51,567 bases of DNA from Deltaproteobacteria bacterium (GTDB lineage Bacteria; Desulfobacterota; Desulfarculia; Adiutricales; Adiutricaceae). Made by a program: the position numbers and the translations under genes. How positions within the stretch are numbered: position 1 is the first letter of the stretch; each line of letters opens with the position of its first letter. This document shows positions 31,316 to 38,899 of this stretch, piece by piece. Location: the NCBI GenBank assembly GCA_031288415.1, contig JAITRL010000031.1:1-51567 (forward strand), written 5' to 3'. A model generated the notes under the pieces. It searched no databases. It was given only the letters and a program-made list of their open reading frames with translations, and was not told the origin of the DNA.

Positions 31316-31542
31316 GGCTTGTCCTTTCCCTCTGCGAGTTTCAATAACGCGCGGCGCTCCAGCAGGCGCGCGACGAACGGCATGACCTCGTCAGGGTCGA
31401 AGCCGTGCCTTTTGCATATCCCCGCGTGATCCATTAACGAACCCAGTAGAGGGGCCAGCCTGAACTCTTCCCAAAGCTCGTCCATCATGGGCTTGAACCT
31501 GGCCATGAACGCCGCGTCCTTAACCCGGGCTTCGGTCATCAT
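31312..31542 (-). CDS. Small early protein
   Basis: 76-aa acidic helical protein (MMTEARVKDAAFMARFKPMM ... LEGKDKP). The frame extends upstream, but the ATG at 31542 overlaps the methylase stop (ATGA) and has GGAGGGGG before it. Contains FKPMMDELWEEFRLAPLL and MPFVARLLERRALLK. No recognised family; its coupling to the methylase fragment suggests a partner. Confidence 0.6.
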   Translation of the reverse strand: MMTEARVKDAAFMARFKPMMDELWEEFRLAPLLGSLMDHAGICKRHGFDPDEVMPFVARLLERRALLKLAEGKDKP

Positions 31543-32327
31543 TCCCCCTCCGTCTCCCACTCGGCGAACGTGTCGACCAGCCTGACGCCCTCGCACGGCA
31601 CGTAATCCCCCGTCCGGCGCCAGTACTCCGTCTCGAGGTTCAGCCGGGCCACGTGCCAGAAGAGCGGGACGAACTCGTTGCCCCGGAGCTCCCGGCGGTA
31701 CTTGTACTCCAGGTTGGGATCCAGGAGGCCAAGGTCGATCGTCCTGGCCAGGAACGTCCCCGTCCCGCAGAACGGGTCGAGGATGCGCACGCCCGGCTCC
31801 CAGAGCTCCCGGCCGAACTCGCGCCTGATCGCCTCCGCCTTCGACCGGATGATGAAATCGACCACCTCCAGGGGCGTGAAGACGACGCCCAGCACCTGGG
31901 CGTCCCGGACGAAGGCCCTCCTGAAAAGGGCCGAGACTGAGTCGTTAAGCCATCCCAGGCGCTCGGCGTAGCCTCCGCCGGCGGGGCAGTCCAGGTGCCG
32001 TGCCCGGAGCCAGGGGGCGTAGGCGTCCTGGACGGAGGCCCCGTCGAATGGCTCCAGGGCCGCCCGGAGGGCCCCCTGGCAGACGTTCCCCGTCCAGGCC
32101 GGGGAGCCCCGAAAGAAAACGTCAAGGAGCGGCTCGGCAAGGATCCATCCGACAAGGAAGCCGGAGGCGTCCTCGTCAGTCACAGGCCGTACGGCGGCCC
32201 CCCGGAGCCAGTCGCGGAACGCGCCAAGGCCGGGGAGCCTTGCCACGCGGGAACGGATTTCCTCCGTGGCCGCCGCTGCGACGCCCGGCCTGGGCAGGGC
32301 CCCCGGCGTCCGGCTAGCCGACGTCAT
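31539..32327 (-). CDS. Type ISP-like DNA methylase fragment (motif I without NPPY)
   Basis: 262 aa from the ATG at 32327. The middle and C-terminal parts strongly resemble the start of the methylase domain of Type ISP restriction-modification enzymes: GVVFTPLEVVDFIIRSKAEA, then the SAM-binding ILDPFCGTGTF (about 181-191), then YRRELRGNEFVPLFWHVARLNLE. The protein stops just after LVDTFAEWE, where the catalytic (N/D)-P-P-(Y/W) would follow, so it can bind SAM but should not methylate. Neither helicase nor target-recognition part is nearby. A decoy or inhibitor of host restriction is one possibility. The ATG at 32384 is an alternative start. Confidence 0.7.
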   Translation of the reverse strand: MTSASRTPGALPRPGVAAAATEEIRSRVARLPGLGAFRDWLRGAAVRPVTDEDASGFLVGWILAEPLLDVFFRGSPAWTGNVCQGALRAALEPFDGASVQDAYAPWLRARHLDCPAGGGYAERLGWLNDSVSALFRRAFVRDAQVLGVVFTPLEVVDFIIRSKAEAIRREFGRELWEPGVRILDPFCGTGTFLARTIDLGLLDPNLEYKYRRELRGNEFVPLFWHVARLNLETEYWRRTGDYVPCEGVRLVDTFAEWETEGE

Positions 32328-32511
32328 CGTTTCGGTTGGGGGCCCACCCCTCCATGTCGGAGATGGCCAGCGCGACGGCGGCATAGGCCTTCACGTGCTC
32401 GAGCCAGTCCGTGCTGCAAGTCGCGCCGCAAGCCGTCCTTGCCTCCATGGCCGCGTCCAGCCCGTCCAGGAGCCCGTGGAGCCGCTCGTTGATTTCGAAA
32501 TAAGTCTTCAT
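32314..32511 (-). CDS. Small early protein
   Basis: 65-aa protein (MKTYFEINERLHGLLDGLDA ... ISDMEGWAPN) with two helices and two Cys near the middle. Starts at an ATG behind GGAGGGA and overlaps the methylase fragment by 14 bases. No recognised family. Confidence 0.55.
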   Translation of the reverse strand: MKTYFEINERLHGLLDGLDAAMEARTACGATCSTDWLEHVKAYAAVALAISDMEGWAPNRNDDVG

Positions 32512-32523
32512 GTGTCCCTCCGT

Positions 32524-32844
32524 TCAGGTCTTGTCTGTGCTTTCCTGATAATCCGTCAGGAAATACTCGTGCTCCAAATACTCTAGGGAGTTGTCTTGCA
32601 AATTTACAATTATCCATTTCCCGTAAAGGACAAGTTGCCTCCAAGGAACGTTTCTGTCCATATCGTACCCGCTGATCACGACGCCTAAGCCCCGCTTGGA
32701 CTCCTCCACCGGGTTGGGGCATAGAAAGGAATCTAGTTCGTCGATGTTGTCGCGCGCGACCCTCATGGCCTTAAACTTGTCCTTGTAGCCGTCACCGCGA
32801 AAGCACAGGACAGGCTCCCGAATTCCACTGCCGTCGTCCCTCAT
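32524..32844 (-). CDS. Hypothetical early protein
   Basis: 106 aa from the ATG at 32844, which has AAGGAGG at good spacing and overlaps the preceding stop (ATGA). It contains LCFRGDGYKDKFKAMRVARDNIDELDSF and later VLYGKWIIVNLQDNSL, with mixed alpha/beta character. Lower in G+C than neighbours. I do not recognise it. Confidence 0.6.
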   Translation of the reverse strand: MRDDGSGIREPVLCFRGDGYKDKFKAMRVARDNIDELDSFLCPNPVEESKRGLGVVISGYDMDRNVPWRQLVLYGKWIIVNLQDNSLEYLEHEYFLTDYQESTDKT

Positions 32845-33491
32845 GCCTGCCTCCCTTCCCGCATGACGTCCCACATGAACGTCTTGAAGGCCCCGTAAGT
32901 GACCCTCCCGAACTTGGAAACGAATAAATCGTGAAGCTCCTCCGGCCCCATGTGGCCGATCCTGTCAAAGACGAACCTGCGCTGGCCCGGCGTGTGCCGC
33001 ATGATCGTCAGGGGCATGTCATGCCTGTAGCGCAGAACGGATATCGCCGTAGGAGACACGTCGGCATGGAACCTGCGGTTGAACAGGGCCGCGATCTCCC
33101 GGTTCGGCTTCCTGCCCGAAAGCATTCGCACGAAGGCTATCTCCGCGTCCGTGTAGACATGGTGTTTCCTCAACGTCGGCATCAGCTGATTTCGCCTCAG
33201 GCCTCTTATGGACATCGCGGTCGGCTCGCGTCCGAACCTCGCGGCGAACCGCTCCGCTATCTCCCTGTTCGGGACCCTGCCGGAAAGCCTTCGCACGAAG
33301 GCTATCTCGGCGTCTGAGTACGGGGCTGGGCGTATCGCCATAAGATACTTGTATCTCAACATGCCTATGGCACACGCGGTCGGCTCGCGTCCGAACCTCG
33401 CGGCGAACCGTTTCGCTATCTCCTTGTCAGGGACACTGCCCGACAGCCCCTCGACGAAACTTATCTCCTGCCACGTATACTTCCTGGCCAT
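32841..33491 (-). CDS. Multi-HTH protein A: tandem copies of an HNH-endonuclease-type DNA-binding repeat
   Basis: 216-aa protein made of three full repeats of about 55 residues plus a partial fourth. Each reads (Y/F)-(T/S)-x-x-E-(I/L)-x-F-(V/I), then L-S-G-x-x-P-x-x-E-I-A, then (R/N)-R-F, then A-I-x-x-L-R and L/M-P. This is the N-terminal helix-turn-helix seen before HNH nuclease domains in many phages, here without any HNH. It is probably a sequence-reading DNA-binding protein. It shares an 83-bp perfect DNA repeat with the next gene. Confidence 0.7.
   Translation of the reverse strand: MARKYTWQEISFVEGLSGSVPDKEIAKRFAARFGREPTACAIGMLRYKYLMAIRPAPYSDAEIAFVRRLSGRVPNREIAERFAARFGREPTAMSIRGLRRNQLMPTLRKHHVYTDAEIAFVRMLSGRKPNREIAALFNRRFHADVSPTAISVLRYRHDMPLTIMRHTPGQRRFVFDRIGHMGPEELHDLFVSKFGRVTYGAFKTFMWDVMREGRQA
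33055..33137 (-). repeat. 83-bp perfect direct repeat, copy 1
   Basis: Identical to 33585-33667, 530 bp away. Both lie within the third HTH repeat of the two multi-HTH genes. Identity over 83 bp in otherwise diverged paralogs points to recent gene conversion or duplication. Confidence 0.9.
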
Positions 33492-33517
33492 GATCTGCCC
33501 TCCTCTCCTGGCTGTCC

Positions 33518-34027
33518 CTACGCGCGCCGCATGATCGTCAGGGGCATGTCATGCCTGGAACGCAGCCTGGATATTGCCTTTCCCGACACGTCGGCATGGA
33601 ACCTGCGGTTGAACAGGGCCGCGATCTCCCGGTTCGGCTTCCTGCCCGAAAGCATTCGCACGAAGGCAATCTCGGCGTCCGTGTAGGCGTGGAATTTTGG
33701 GGACATCGGCATCAGCCGGTCTTGCCTCAGGCCTTTTATGCCCATCGCGGTCGGCTGTCGCCCGAACCTCGCGGCGAAACGCGCCGCTATCTCCCTGTCC
33801 GGGACCCTGCCGGAAAGACTGCGGACGAAGGCGATCTCGGCGTCCGTGTAGGCGCGGTATTTTGGGGACGTCGGCATCAGCCGATTTCGCCTCAGACTCT
33901 GTATGGCCAACGCGGTCGGCTCGCGTCCGAACCTCGCGGCGAAACGCTCCGCTATCTCGCTGTCCGGGATCCTGCCCGACAGCCTCTCGACGAACCTGAG
34001 CTCTTCCCGCGTATACTTACTGGCCAT
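33518..34027 (-). CDS. Multi-HTH protein B, paralog of protein A
   Basis: 169 aa, three complete copies of the same 54-55 residue helix-turn-helix unit as in the following gene, ending DMPLTIMRRA. The first unit starts KYTREELRFVERLSGR; the second and third YTDAEIAFV. The two genes are separated by 26 bases and arose by tandem duplication. As in protein A, no nuclease residues are present. Confidence 0.7.
   Translation of the reverse strand: MASKYTREELRFVERLSGRIPDSEIAERFAARFGREPTALAIQSLRRNRLMPTSPKYRAYTDAEIAFVRSLSGRVPDREIAARFAARFGRQPTAMGIKGLRQDRLMPMSPKFHAYTDAEIAFVRMLSGRKPNREIAALFNRRFHADVSGKAISRLRSRHDMPLTIMRRA
33585..33667 (-). repeat. 83-bp perfect direct repeat, copy 2
   Basis: Identical to 33055-33137. 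The surrounding coding sequence differs at many places, so the identity is locally restricted. Confidence 0.9.
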
Positions 34028-34104
34028 GATCAGTCCTCCTTCAACGGCACTTTCCTGTCTTCATGAATCGTCCTCCACGGGTACGAAGAGTCTCTTGAAA
34101 TCCT

Positions 34105-34401
34105 TTAGCTGGCGTCCTGTCTCTCTTGCCAAATTTCCCTTACCGTCCTGCCGTCCTTGTCAGTAAGTTCCCATTCGGAAAAGTCAGACGGCAGGCGCCC
34201 GTGTCTGGCCGCCGTGTGGGCCACTGTTTCCCCGGATTTGTCCGCCAGATCCCACCTGTCGAATCCCGGCGGGAGGGTGCCGTGCCTCGCCGCCACGTGC
34301 GCCACAGTCCGGCCCTCATAGTCGGTCAGTTCCCACCGGTCGAAACCCTCCGGCAGGTGCCCGTATTTGGCCTGCAGAAAAAACTTGAAAATTTTTGCCA
34401 T
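34105..34401 (-). CDS. Ankyrin-like repeat protein 1 (3 repeats)
   Basis: 98 aa with three copies of a 27-residue repeat: LPxGFxxW(E/D)L(A/T)D, two or three variable residues, G-x-T-V-A-H-x-A-A-x-x-G. The T-V-A-H-x-A-A-x-x-G part corresponds to the first helix of an ankyrin repeat; the second helix is replaced by LPxGFxxW, making the unit six residues shorter than ankyrin. The last copy ends with the cap TVREIWQERQ. The preceding 77 bases (34028-34104 side) hold no gene. Confidence 0.7.
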   Translation of the reverse strand: MAKIFKFFLQAKYGHLPEGFDRWELTDYEGRTVAHVAARHGTLPPGFDRWDLADKSGETVAHTAARHGRLPSDFSEWELTDKDGRTVREIWQERQDAS

Positions 34402-34408
34402 GGTTCTA

Positions 34409-35341
34409 CTATGGCCTCTCCCTCTCGTTGTAAACGTCCCTCACCGTGTTACCGTTCTTGTCGGCCAAGTCCCACCTGTCGAATCTTGTCGGCAAGTGGC
34501 CGTAGCGGGCCGCCACGTGGGCAACCGTATAGCCATCATCGTCGACCAGTTCCCATCTGTCGAATCCTGCCGGCAGGCGCCCGTGCATGGCAGCCGTGTG
34601 GGCCACAGTCCATCCGTCCTTGTCGGCCCAGTCCCAACCGGCGAACCCCTTCGGCAGGCGCTCGTATTTGGTCACCGCGTGGGCCACCGTATAGCCATCA
34701 TCGTCGGCCAGTTCCCAACGGTTGAAGCCTTTCGGGAGGGTCCCGAAATCGGCCGCGGTGTGCGCGACCGTCCGGCCGTTCCCGTCGGCCAGTTCCCAAC
34801 GGTCGAATCCTTTCGGCAAGTGGTCGGCGGCGGCCGCCGCGTGCGCAACCGTCCGTCCGTACTTGTCGGCCAGTTCCCACCTGTCGAAGCCCTTTGGAAG
34901 GCCGCCCACGGCGGCCAGCCTGTAAAGTAGCGAAAGGTCAACCCTCAGAAGGCGTTCTAATTCAAGAGAACCCAGATACCTGAACAAGCGCGGCGGGCGC
35001 CTGAGATCCAGGCCGATCTCGCTTATGGATACCGGCATGGGAAGAGTCGCTACGTCTCCCAGCCTGAACGCGTGGCCTGTGCGGCATCCCTTGAAATACG
35101 CGTCGAAGGCCTCCCTGGATATGCCGCCCCCGTCCTTGGTCGTCTCCCATAAGGCTTCCGGGGGGGCGGACAAGGTGTCTGCCACGTCGGCTACGCAGAC
35201 GATCTTCTGTGCAGGCGAGGTGACGTATATCGCGATCTTATGGATTTCCCTGGCCGGGATCATGCGGCGGTACTCGAATTTCTTCTCGCCCGACATGATC
35301 CTCTTGGCGTACTCCGGCCTGACAGGCAGCAGGATGCTCAC
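34409..35341 (-). CDS. ASCH/PUA-like domain fused to six ankyrin-like repeats
   Basis: 310 aa from the GTG at 35341 (GTGA overlap with thyX, strong GAGGAGGAG site). Residues 1-125 look like an ASCH/PUA-type fold: SILLPVRPEYAKRIMSGEKKFEYRR at the start, KIAIYVTSPAQKIVCVADV, then a helical part and HAFRLGDV. These domains bind RNA or modified bases. Residues 150-310 are six 27-residue LPxGFxxW repeats ending in a cap (NTVRDVYNERE). It is the only copy of the repeat family fused to another domain and may show what the repeats help to target. Confidence 0.75.
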   Translation of the reverse strand: MSILLPVRPEYAKRIMSGEKKFEYRRMIPAREIHKIAIYVTSPAQKIVCVADVADTLSAPPEALWETTKDGGGISREAFDAYFKGCRTGHAFRLGDVATLPMPVSISEIGLDLRRPPRLFRYLGSLELERLLRVDLSLLYRLAAVGGLPKGFDRWELADKYGRTVAHAAAAADHLPKGFDRWELADGNGRTVAHTAADFGTLPKGFNRWELADDDGYTVAHAVTKYERLPKGFAGWDWADKDGWTVAHTAAMHGRLPAGFDRWELVDDDGYTVAHVAARYGHLPTRFDRWDLADKNGNTVRDVYNERERP

Positions 35342-35961
35342 CGCTCCTCCTCCCCGAATATCTCCGGCAGAACCCTTTGGAATTCCTCGCCTATGGCCCA
35401 GAAAAGCTCCCGGATCTCCGCGTCCGCCTGCGGGCTCGTCCTCTGGCGTATCATGTGCCGCCATTGCCGCAGGTTGGCCGTGACCATCAGCCGGGTCACC
35501 GTCGCGTTAGGGAGTAACATCCTGGCCTCCTGCGGCGGCCGTCCGACCGGAAGGGCCAGCCAGTAGTTCAATGCGGCAATATTGCAAATCTCCTCGAGCA
35601 GCTCCCTCTGGTCTGCCTCCATGGCCGGAGGGACATAGAACTCGAGGGGCTTGTCCTCGCCGTGCCTGACGAAGCGCTGCGACTCCTGGGAATAGGCGCA
35701 GAGCCTGTGCCTCACAAGCTGGTGGGAGCACGCCCGCGAGCAAGTGACCAGGAAGCTCGCCGACTCGTGCTCCAGGACGGACTCGTGCCCCTTGCGCACG
35801 AGCCTTCTTACGAACTCGGCGGCCTCGTCGATGGAACTCCCAGGCTCGCTGGCGTAGCACGTCCGCCCCGCCGCCTCGATCTTCCGCAGGACGGCGTCTC
35901 TGTCCAGAGGCGTCCAGAGCTTGGCTTTCGGAATGTCATGCCTGAAGATTGGCTTTGTCAT
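35338..35961 (-). CDS. thyX: Flavin-dependent thymidylate synthase ThyX
   Basis: 207-aa enzyme that makes dTMP from dUMP using FAD, NADPH and methylene-tetrahydrofolate. The family signature R-H-R-x7-S is present at residues 84-94 (RHRLCAYSQES), followed by QRF. Residues near HESVLEHESASF and TANLRQWRHMIRQRTSPQADAEIR fit the family. It supports phage DNA synthesis and lies beside a nucleotide-kinase-like gene, to which its end is coupled. A Cys occupies a place where Thr or Ala is more usual. Confidence 0.95.
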   Translation of the reverse strand: MTKPIFRHDIPKAKLWTPLDRDAVLRKIEAAGRTCYASEPGSSIDEAAEFVRRLVRKGHESVLEHESASFLVTCSRACSHQLVRHRLCAYSQESQRFVRHGEDKPLEFYVPPAMEADQRELLEEICNIAALNYWLALPVGRPPQEARMLLPNATVTRLMVTANLRQWRHMIRQRTSPQADAEIRELFWAIGEEFQRVLPEIFGEEER

Positions 35962-36629
35962 GCCGGCACCTTCCTTTCCGTTATCAATGTCAATGCCAGA
36001 TGGAGAGCCTGGTTCCTGCCGGGGTAATGGTTAACATACGGAACGTCTAGAAGAGATGGATAGCTGTCCGTGTTTTGAAACACCCATTTGTTTAGATGCC
36101 AACCTAGCCTTTCAGAAAAGAAAACGAACATCCCGGCAATCTGAGCATGCCAGTCCGGATCGGTGTCCCTGACGCCGTCTTCCGCAGGGGGGCGCCCGTC
36201 CGGCTTGGTGTGCCATATGACGTCGTAAGAGAAAACATGGCTGTCCATGAAATCCTGATCGCATTGGTAAAGCCAGCGCCACTTTTCCCTATGCTCTGGG
36301 AAGATTTTGTCAAACCTGTTGCAGGACATGCTCTGAAAAAACGCGTAAACTATGCTGTCCAGGAGCGTCCTGTCGCATATCACGCCCTCGGCCCCGGACT
36401 GCGCGGCCCGCTCCTCCGCCTCGCGCTCGGCGGCCAGCGTCGCCTCGTATATCCACCTCTGCGCCTCCGGCGTCGCGCCCCTGTTGATGGGGAACGGGCA
36501 CTTCCGGGCCGTCTCCTCCGCCCGCTCCACCTTGTATCCGTGTCTTGCCAGCCCCTCCGTGAGGGCGTTGGCGGCCGTGGTCTTCCCCGTGCTGTGCGCC
36601 CCCGAGAACGCTATCTTGAAAGGCCTCAT
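35958..36629 (-). CDS. P-loop nucleotide kinase-like protein (AAA_28 type)
   Basis: 223 aa from the ATG at 36629 (ATGA overlap with the preceding gene). Walker A is G-A-H-S-T-G-K-T (residues 10-17); PINRGATPEAQRWIYEATLAAE and CDRTLLDSIVYAFF follow, which are typical of NadR/AAA_28-like nucleoside or nucleotide kinases of phages. Being coupled to thyX, it may phosphorylate dTMP or another nucleotide for the replication pool. Substrate is not evident from the sequence. Confidence 0.8.
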   Translation of the reverse strand: MRPFKIAFSGAHSTGKTTAANALTEGLARHGYKVERAEETARKCPFPINRGATPEAQRWIYEATLAAEREAEERAAQSGAEGVICDRTLLDSIVYAFFQSMSCNRFDKIFPEHREKWRWLYQCDQDFMDSHVFSYDVIWHTKPDGRPPAEDGVRDTDPDWHAQIAGMFVFFSERLGWHLNKWVFQNTDSYPSLLDVPYVNHYPGRNQALHLALTLITERKVPA

Positions 36630-36994
36630 GCGTCTTCCTCCCTGGCTCCCTCCCACGGCGCCGACGTCGCGGCCATCCTTATGAAATCGCGTGCCACCAT
36701 GTCCGGATTGATGTGGAAAGCCCCTTTTTCGCCGAACCCGTGCAACCACGTTATCCAATACCCGTACGGGACGGTACTCATATTTAACTTCGTAACGCCC
36801 TCTACCGTGGTTACCCAGAAGATGCAGGCCTTATCGCCCGTGTCCGTCACATTGAAATTGCAGTATAGCCACCTGTTGACCTCTTCGATATTGTGAGGCG
36901 CGAGCTTAACGGCCTCCAGGGGGCCGAAGTCCTTGGTCGGGTGCACCGGGTATTCCCTGATCACTGTCTCGCCGTCCGCGCGGTTTTCGTCCAT
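36626..36994 (-). CDS. EAV-motif family protein 1
   Basis: 122 aa. It is a divergent member of a very common small phage protein family with the plan (K/R)-Y, E-A-V-x-L, N-x-(E/D)-x-(V/I), W, then G-(Y/D)-(W/Y)-I at the C-terminal part. Here LEAVKLAPHNIEEVNRWL and GYWITWLHGFGEKGAFHI represent it. Three further members follow upstream on the same strand. Function of the family is unknown. Confidence 0.6.
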   Translation of the reverse strand: MDENRADGETVIREYPVHPTKDFGPLEAVKLAPHNIEEVNRWLYCNFNVTDTGDKACIFWVTTVEGVTKLNMSTVPYGYWITWLHGFGEKGAFHINPDMVARDFIRMAATSAPWEGAREEDA

Positions 36995-36996
36995 CG

Positions 36997-37335
36997 CTAG
37001 GCCTCCGGCTCGAACCTGACGTTGAAAAGATAGAAGGATATCCAGATCAACTGATCGTCCTGCCGCTTCACGATATATTCACCTTTCTCGAAAATCACCG
37101 CGCACGGCCAAGTCAGACAGTTCTCGTCTTGCTCCCAGCCAAAGCCCCCTATCAGAACGTATGATTCGCTTATAAGGACAACTATTGGCTTGGCAAGCCA
37201 TTTCTTGACTATGTCAAGGTTCGTGTCCGTCAACAGGATCGCCTCTACTGATTCACCGTTCTTGATTCGGACGTAGCCACAGCTGGTATCCTCCTTGCAC
37301 CTGTACCGCCGCACCTTCGTCCTGTTATCGTCCAT
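36997..37335 (-). CDS. EAV-motif family protein 2
   Basis: 112 aa beginning MDDNRTKVRRYRCKED, almost the same as the next paralog. VEAILLTDTNLDIVKKWL and KGEYIVKRQDDQ carry the family features; the protein ends VRFEPEA. Two bases separate it from the next gene downstream. Lower G+C content than the structural genes. Confidence 0.6.
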   Translation of the reverse strand: MDDNRTKVRRYRCKEDTSCGYVRIKNGESVEAILLTDTNLDIVKKWLAKPIVVLISESYVLIGGFGWEQDENCLTWPCAVIFEKGEYIVKRQDDQLIWISFYLFNVRFEPEA

Positions 37336-37337
37336 CG

Positions 37338-37742
37338 CTACTCCTCCGGCTCGAAGCCGTCCCTGAACTCACACCAATTCATGTCAAGCAGCTCAGTCAT
37401 ATCTGTTTCCAAGCATTGATGGGGGGTCAGCGTCTTGATCAGCCAGTGGCCTTTAGGCACGAAGAACGCCCAGGACAACGACGCGTGGCCGTCCACGTTC
37501 TCCCATTCCGAAGCGTCGGGTTGGTAAACCAGGATTCCGTCGGGCACGGGGATCGCCGCGAACCCGCCCAGCAACCCGTCGCGTCTGCCGATCCATTCCA
37601 TGATCATGCCCTGGTTGTCTTGATCCAGGTTCACCGCCTCGATGATCTCGCCTTTCGCTATACGGAAGCTGTATTCTGAATTGTCGAACTCCTGCTCCTC
37701 CATGCACCTGTACCGCCGCACCTTCGTCCTGTCATCGTCCAT
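37338..37742 (-). CDS. EAV-motif family protein 3
   Basis: 134 aa beginning MDDDRTKVRRYRCMEE. IEAVNLDQDNQGMIMEWIG and KGHWLIKTL show the family pattern, and the protein ends FEPEE like its neighbours. Tandem duplication with the 36997-37335 gene is evident from the first 13 residues. Confidence 0.6.
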   Translation of the reverse strand: MDDDRTKVRRYRCMEEQEFDNSEYSFRIAKGEIIEAVNLDQDNQGMIMEWIGRRDGLLGGFAAIPVPDGILVYQPDASEWENVDGHASLSWAFFVPKGHWLIKTLTPHQCLETDMTELLDMNWCEFRDGFEPEE

Positions 37743-37744
37743 CG

Positions 37745-38041
37745 CTACTCCTCCGGCTCGTATTCCTCCCTGAAACAGCTGTCAGACCTCACGAACCAAT
37801 CGCCGTTCCAAACGACCCAATCCCCGTAGTCAATCCGAAATTCATCCGACAGAATGTCATCCTCGGAAAAATCATACGGGAGCAGGTACATGTCCCCATT
37901 GTCATCTTCAACAATAGTCATTTCCGCCTCGCTCAACCATCCGTCTACCGCTCTGAAATTCCCCTTCGTCAACCTGACAGCCTCAACGGTTTCGTCCTTG
38001 TCGTCTATCTCCCTATACTTGCCTACTTCCGTCTCGCTCAT
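37745..38041 (-). CDS. EAV-motif family protein 4
   Basis: 98 aa from the ATG at 38041, which shares its A with the stop of the preceding repeat gene (TGATG). VEAVRLTKGNFRAVDGWL and YGDWVVWNGDWFV carry the family features; it ends YEPEE. It lies between the ankyrin-like cluster and the other three paralogs. Confidence 0.6.
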   Translation of the reverse strand: MSETEVGKYREIDDKDETVEAVRLTKGNFRAVDGWLSEAEMTIVEDDNGDMYLLPYDFSEDDILSDEFRIDYGDWVVWNGDWFVRSDSCFREEYEPEE

Positions 38042-38679
38042 CACTTGCCCTCCGTCTTGATGGTCTTGCCCTGTCTCTGCTGCCAAATTTCCCTTACCGT
38101 CCTGCCGTCCTTGTCCGCCAGGTGCCACATGGCGAAGCCCTCGGGGAGTTTTCCGAACTCCGCCGCCTCATGCGCAACCGTCCAGCCGTTCTTGTCGGCC
38201 AGTTCCCAACAGTCGAATCCCGGCGGCAGGGTGCCGTGCCTCGCCGCCACGTGCGCTACCGTCCTGCCATCCTTGTCGGTCATGTCCCATCTGACAAATC
38301 CGACCGGAACGTGGTGCCCCAGGGCCGCCGCATGGGCTACCGAGAAGCCGTACTTATCGGCCATGGCCCAACAGTCAAATCCCTCGGGGAGATTGCCGCA
38401 CGCCGCCGCCGAGTGCGCAACCGTCCAGCCCTCCAGGTTGGCCATGTCCCACATGTCGAATCCGGAAGGCATCTTGCCTCTGGCGGCCGCCTCATGGGCA
38501 ACCGTATCGCCTTCACTGTCCGCCAAGCCCCACTTGCTGAATCCTTCCGGCAACATATTGTAGAAGGCCGCCTTGTGAGCGACAGTCCTGCCGTCTTCGT
38601 TCGCGAGTTCCCATCCGTCGAAGCCTTCCGGGAGCGTCCCCTCCTCGGCCTGTTTGAAAAGCTCGGTTATGTCAGGCAC
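38041..38679 (-). CDS. Ankyrin-like repeat protein 2 (7 repeats)
   Basis: 212 aa, seven 27-residue LPxGFxxW/TVAHxAA repeats, starting at a GTG (GTG-CCT-GAC) 8 bases inside the preceding gene. N-terminal PDITELFKQAEEG is the shared leader of this subfamily; the last repeat ends with the cap TVREIWQQRQ and a short basic tail. AGGAGGA lies before the GTG. It is one of five adjacent members. Confidence 0.7.
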   Translation of the reverse strand: MPDITELFKQAEEGTLPEGFDGWELANEDGRTVAHKAAFYNMLPEGFSKWGLADSEGDTVAHEAAARGKMPSGFDMWDMANLEGWTVAHSAAACGNLPEGFDCWAMADKYGFSVAHAAALGHHVPVGFVRWDMTDKDGRTVAHVAARHGTLPPGFDCWELADKNGWTVAHEAAEFGKLPEGFAMWHLADKDGRTVREIWQQRQGKTIKTEGK

Positions 38680-38899
38680 GGGTCTTCCTCCTTTTCTCCC
38701 TCTCGTTATAAAGGTCCCTCACCGTCTTGCCGTTCTTGTCCGCCAAGTGCCACATGTCGAAGCCCTCGGGGAGTTTCCCGAACTCCGCCGCCTCATGGGC
38801 CACCGTCCGGCCGTTCTCATCGGCCAGTTCCCAACGGACGAAGCCCTCCGGCTGGCGCTCGTGCATGGCCTGTTTGAAAAGCTCGTTGACGTCAGCCAC
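38672..38899 (-). CDS. Ankyrin-like repeat protein 3 (2 repeats)
   Basis: 75 aa: the leader ADVNELFKQAMHE, two repeats and the cap TVRDLYNEREKRR. It starts at a GTG 8 bases inside the previous gene. As the shortest member it may be a unit that lost repeats by recombination between copies. Confidence 0.65.
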   Translation of the reverse strand: MADVNELFKQAMHERQPEGFVRWELADENGRTVAHEAAEFGKLPEGFDMWHLADKNGKTVRDLYNEREKRRKTRA

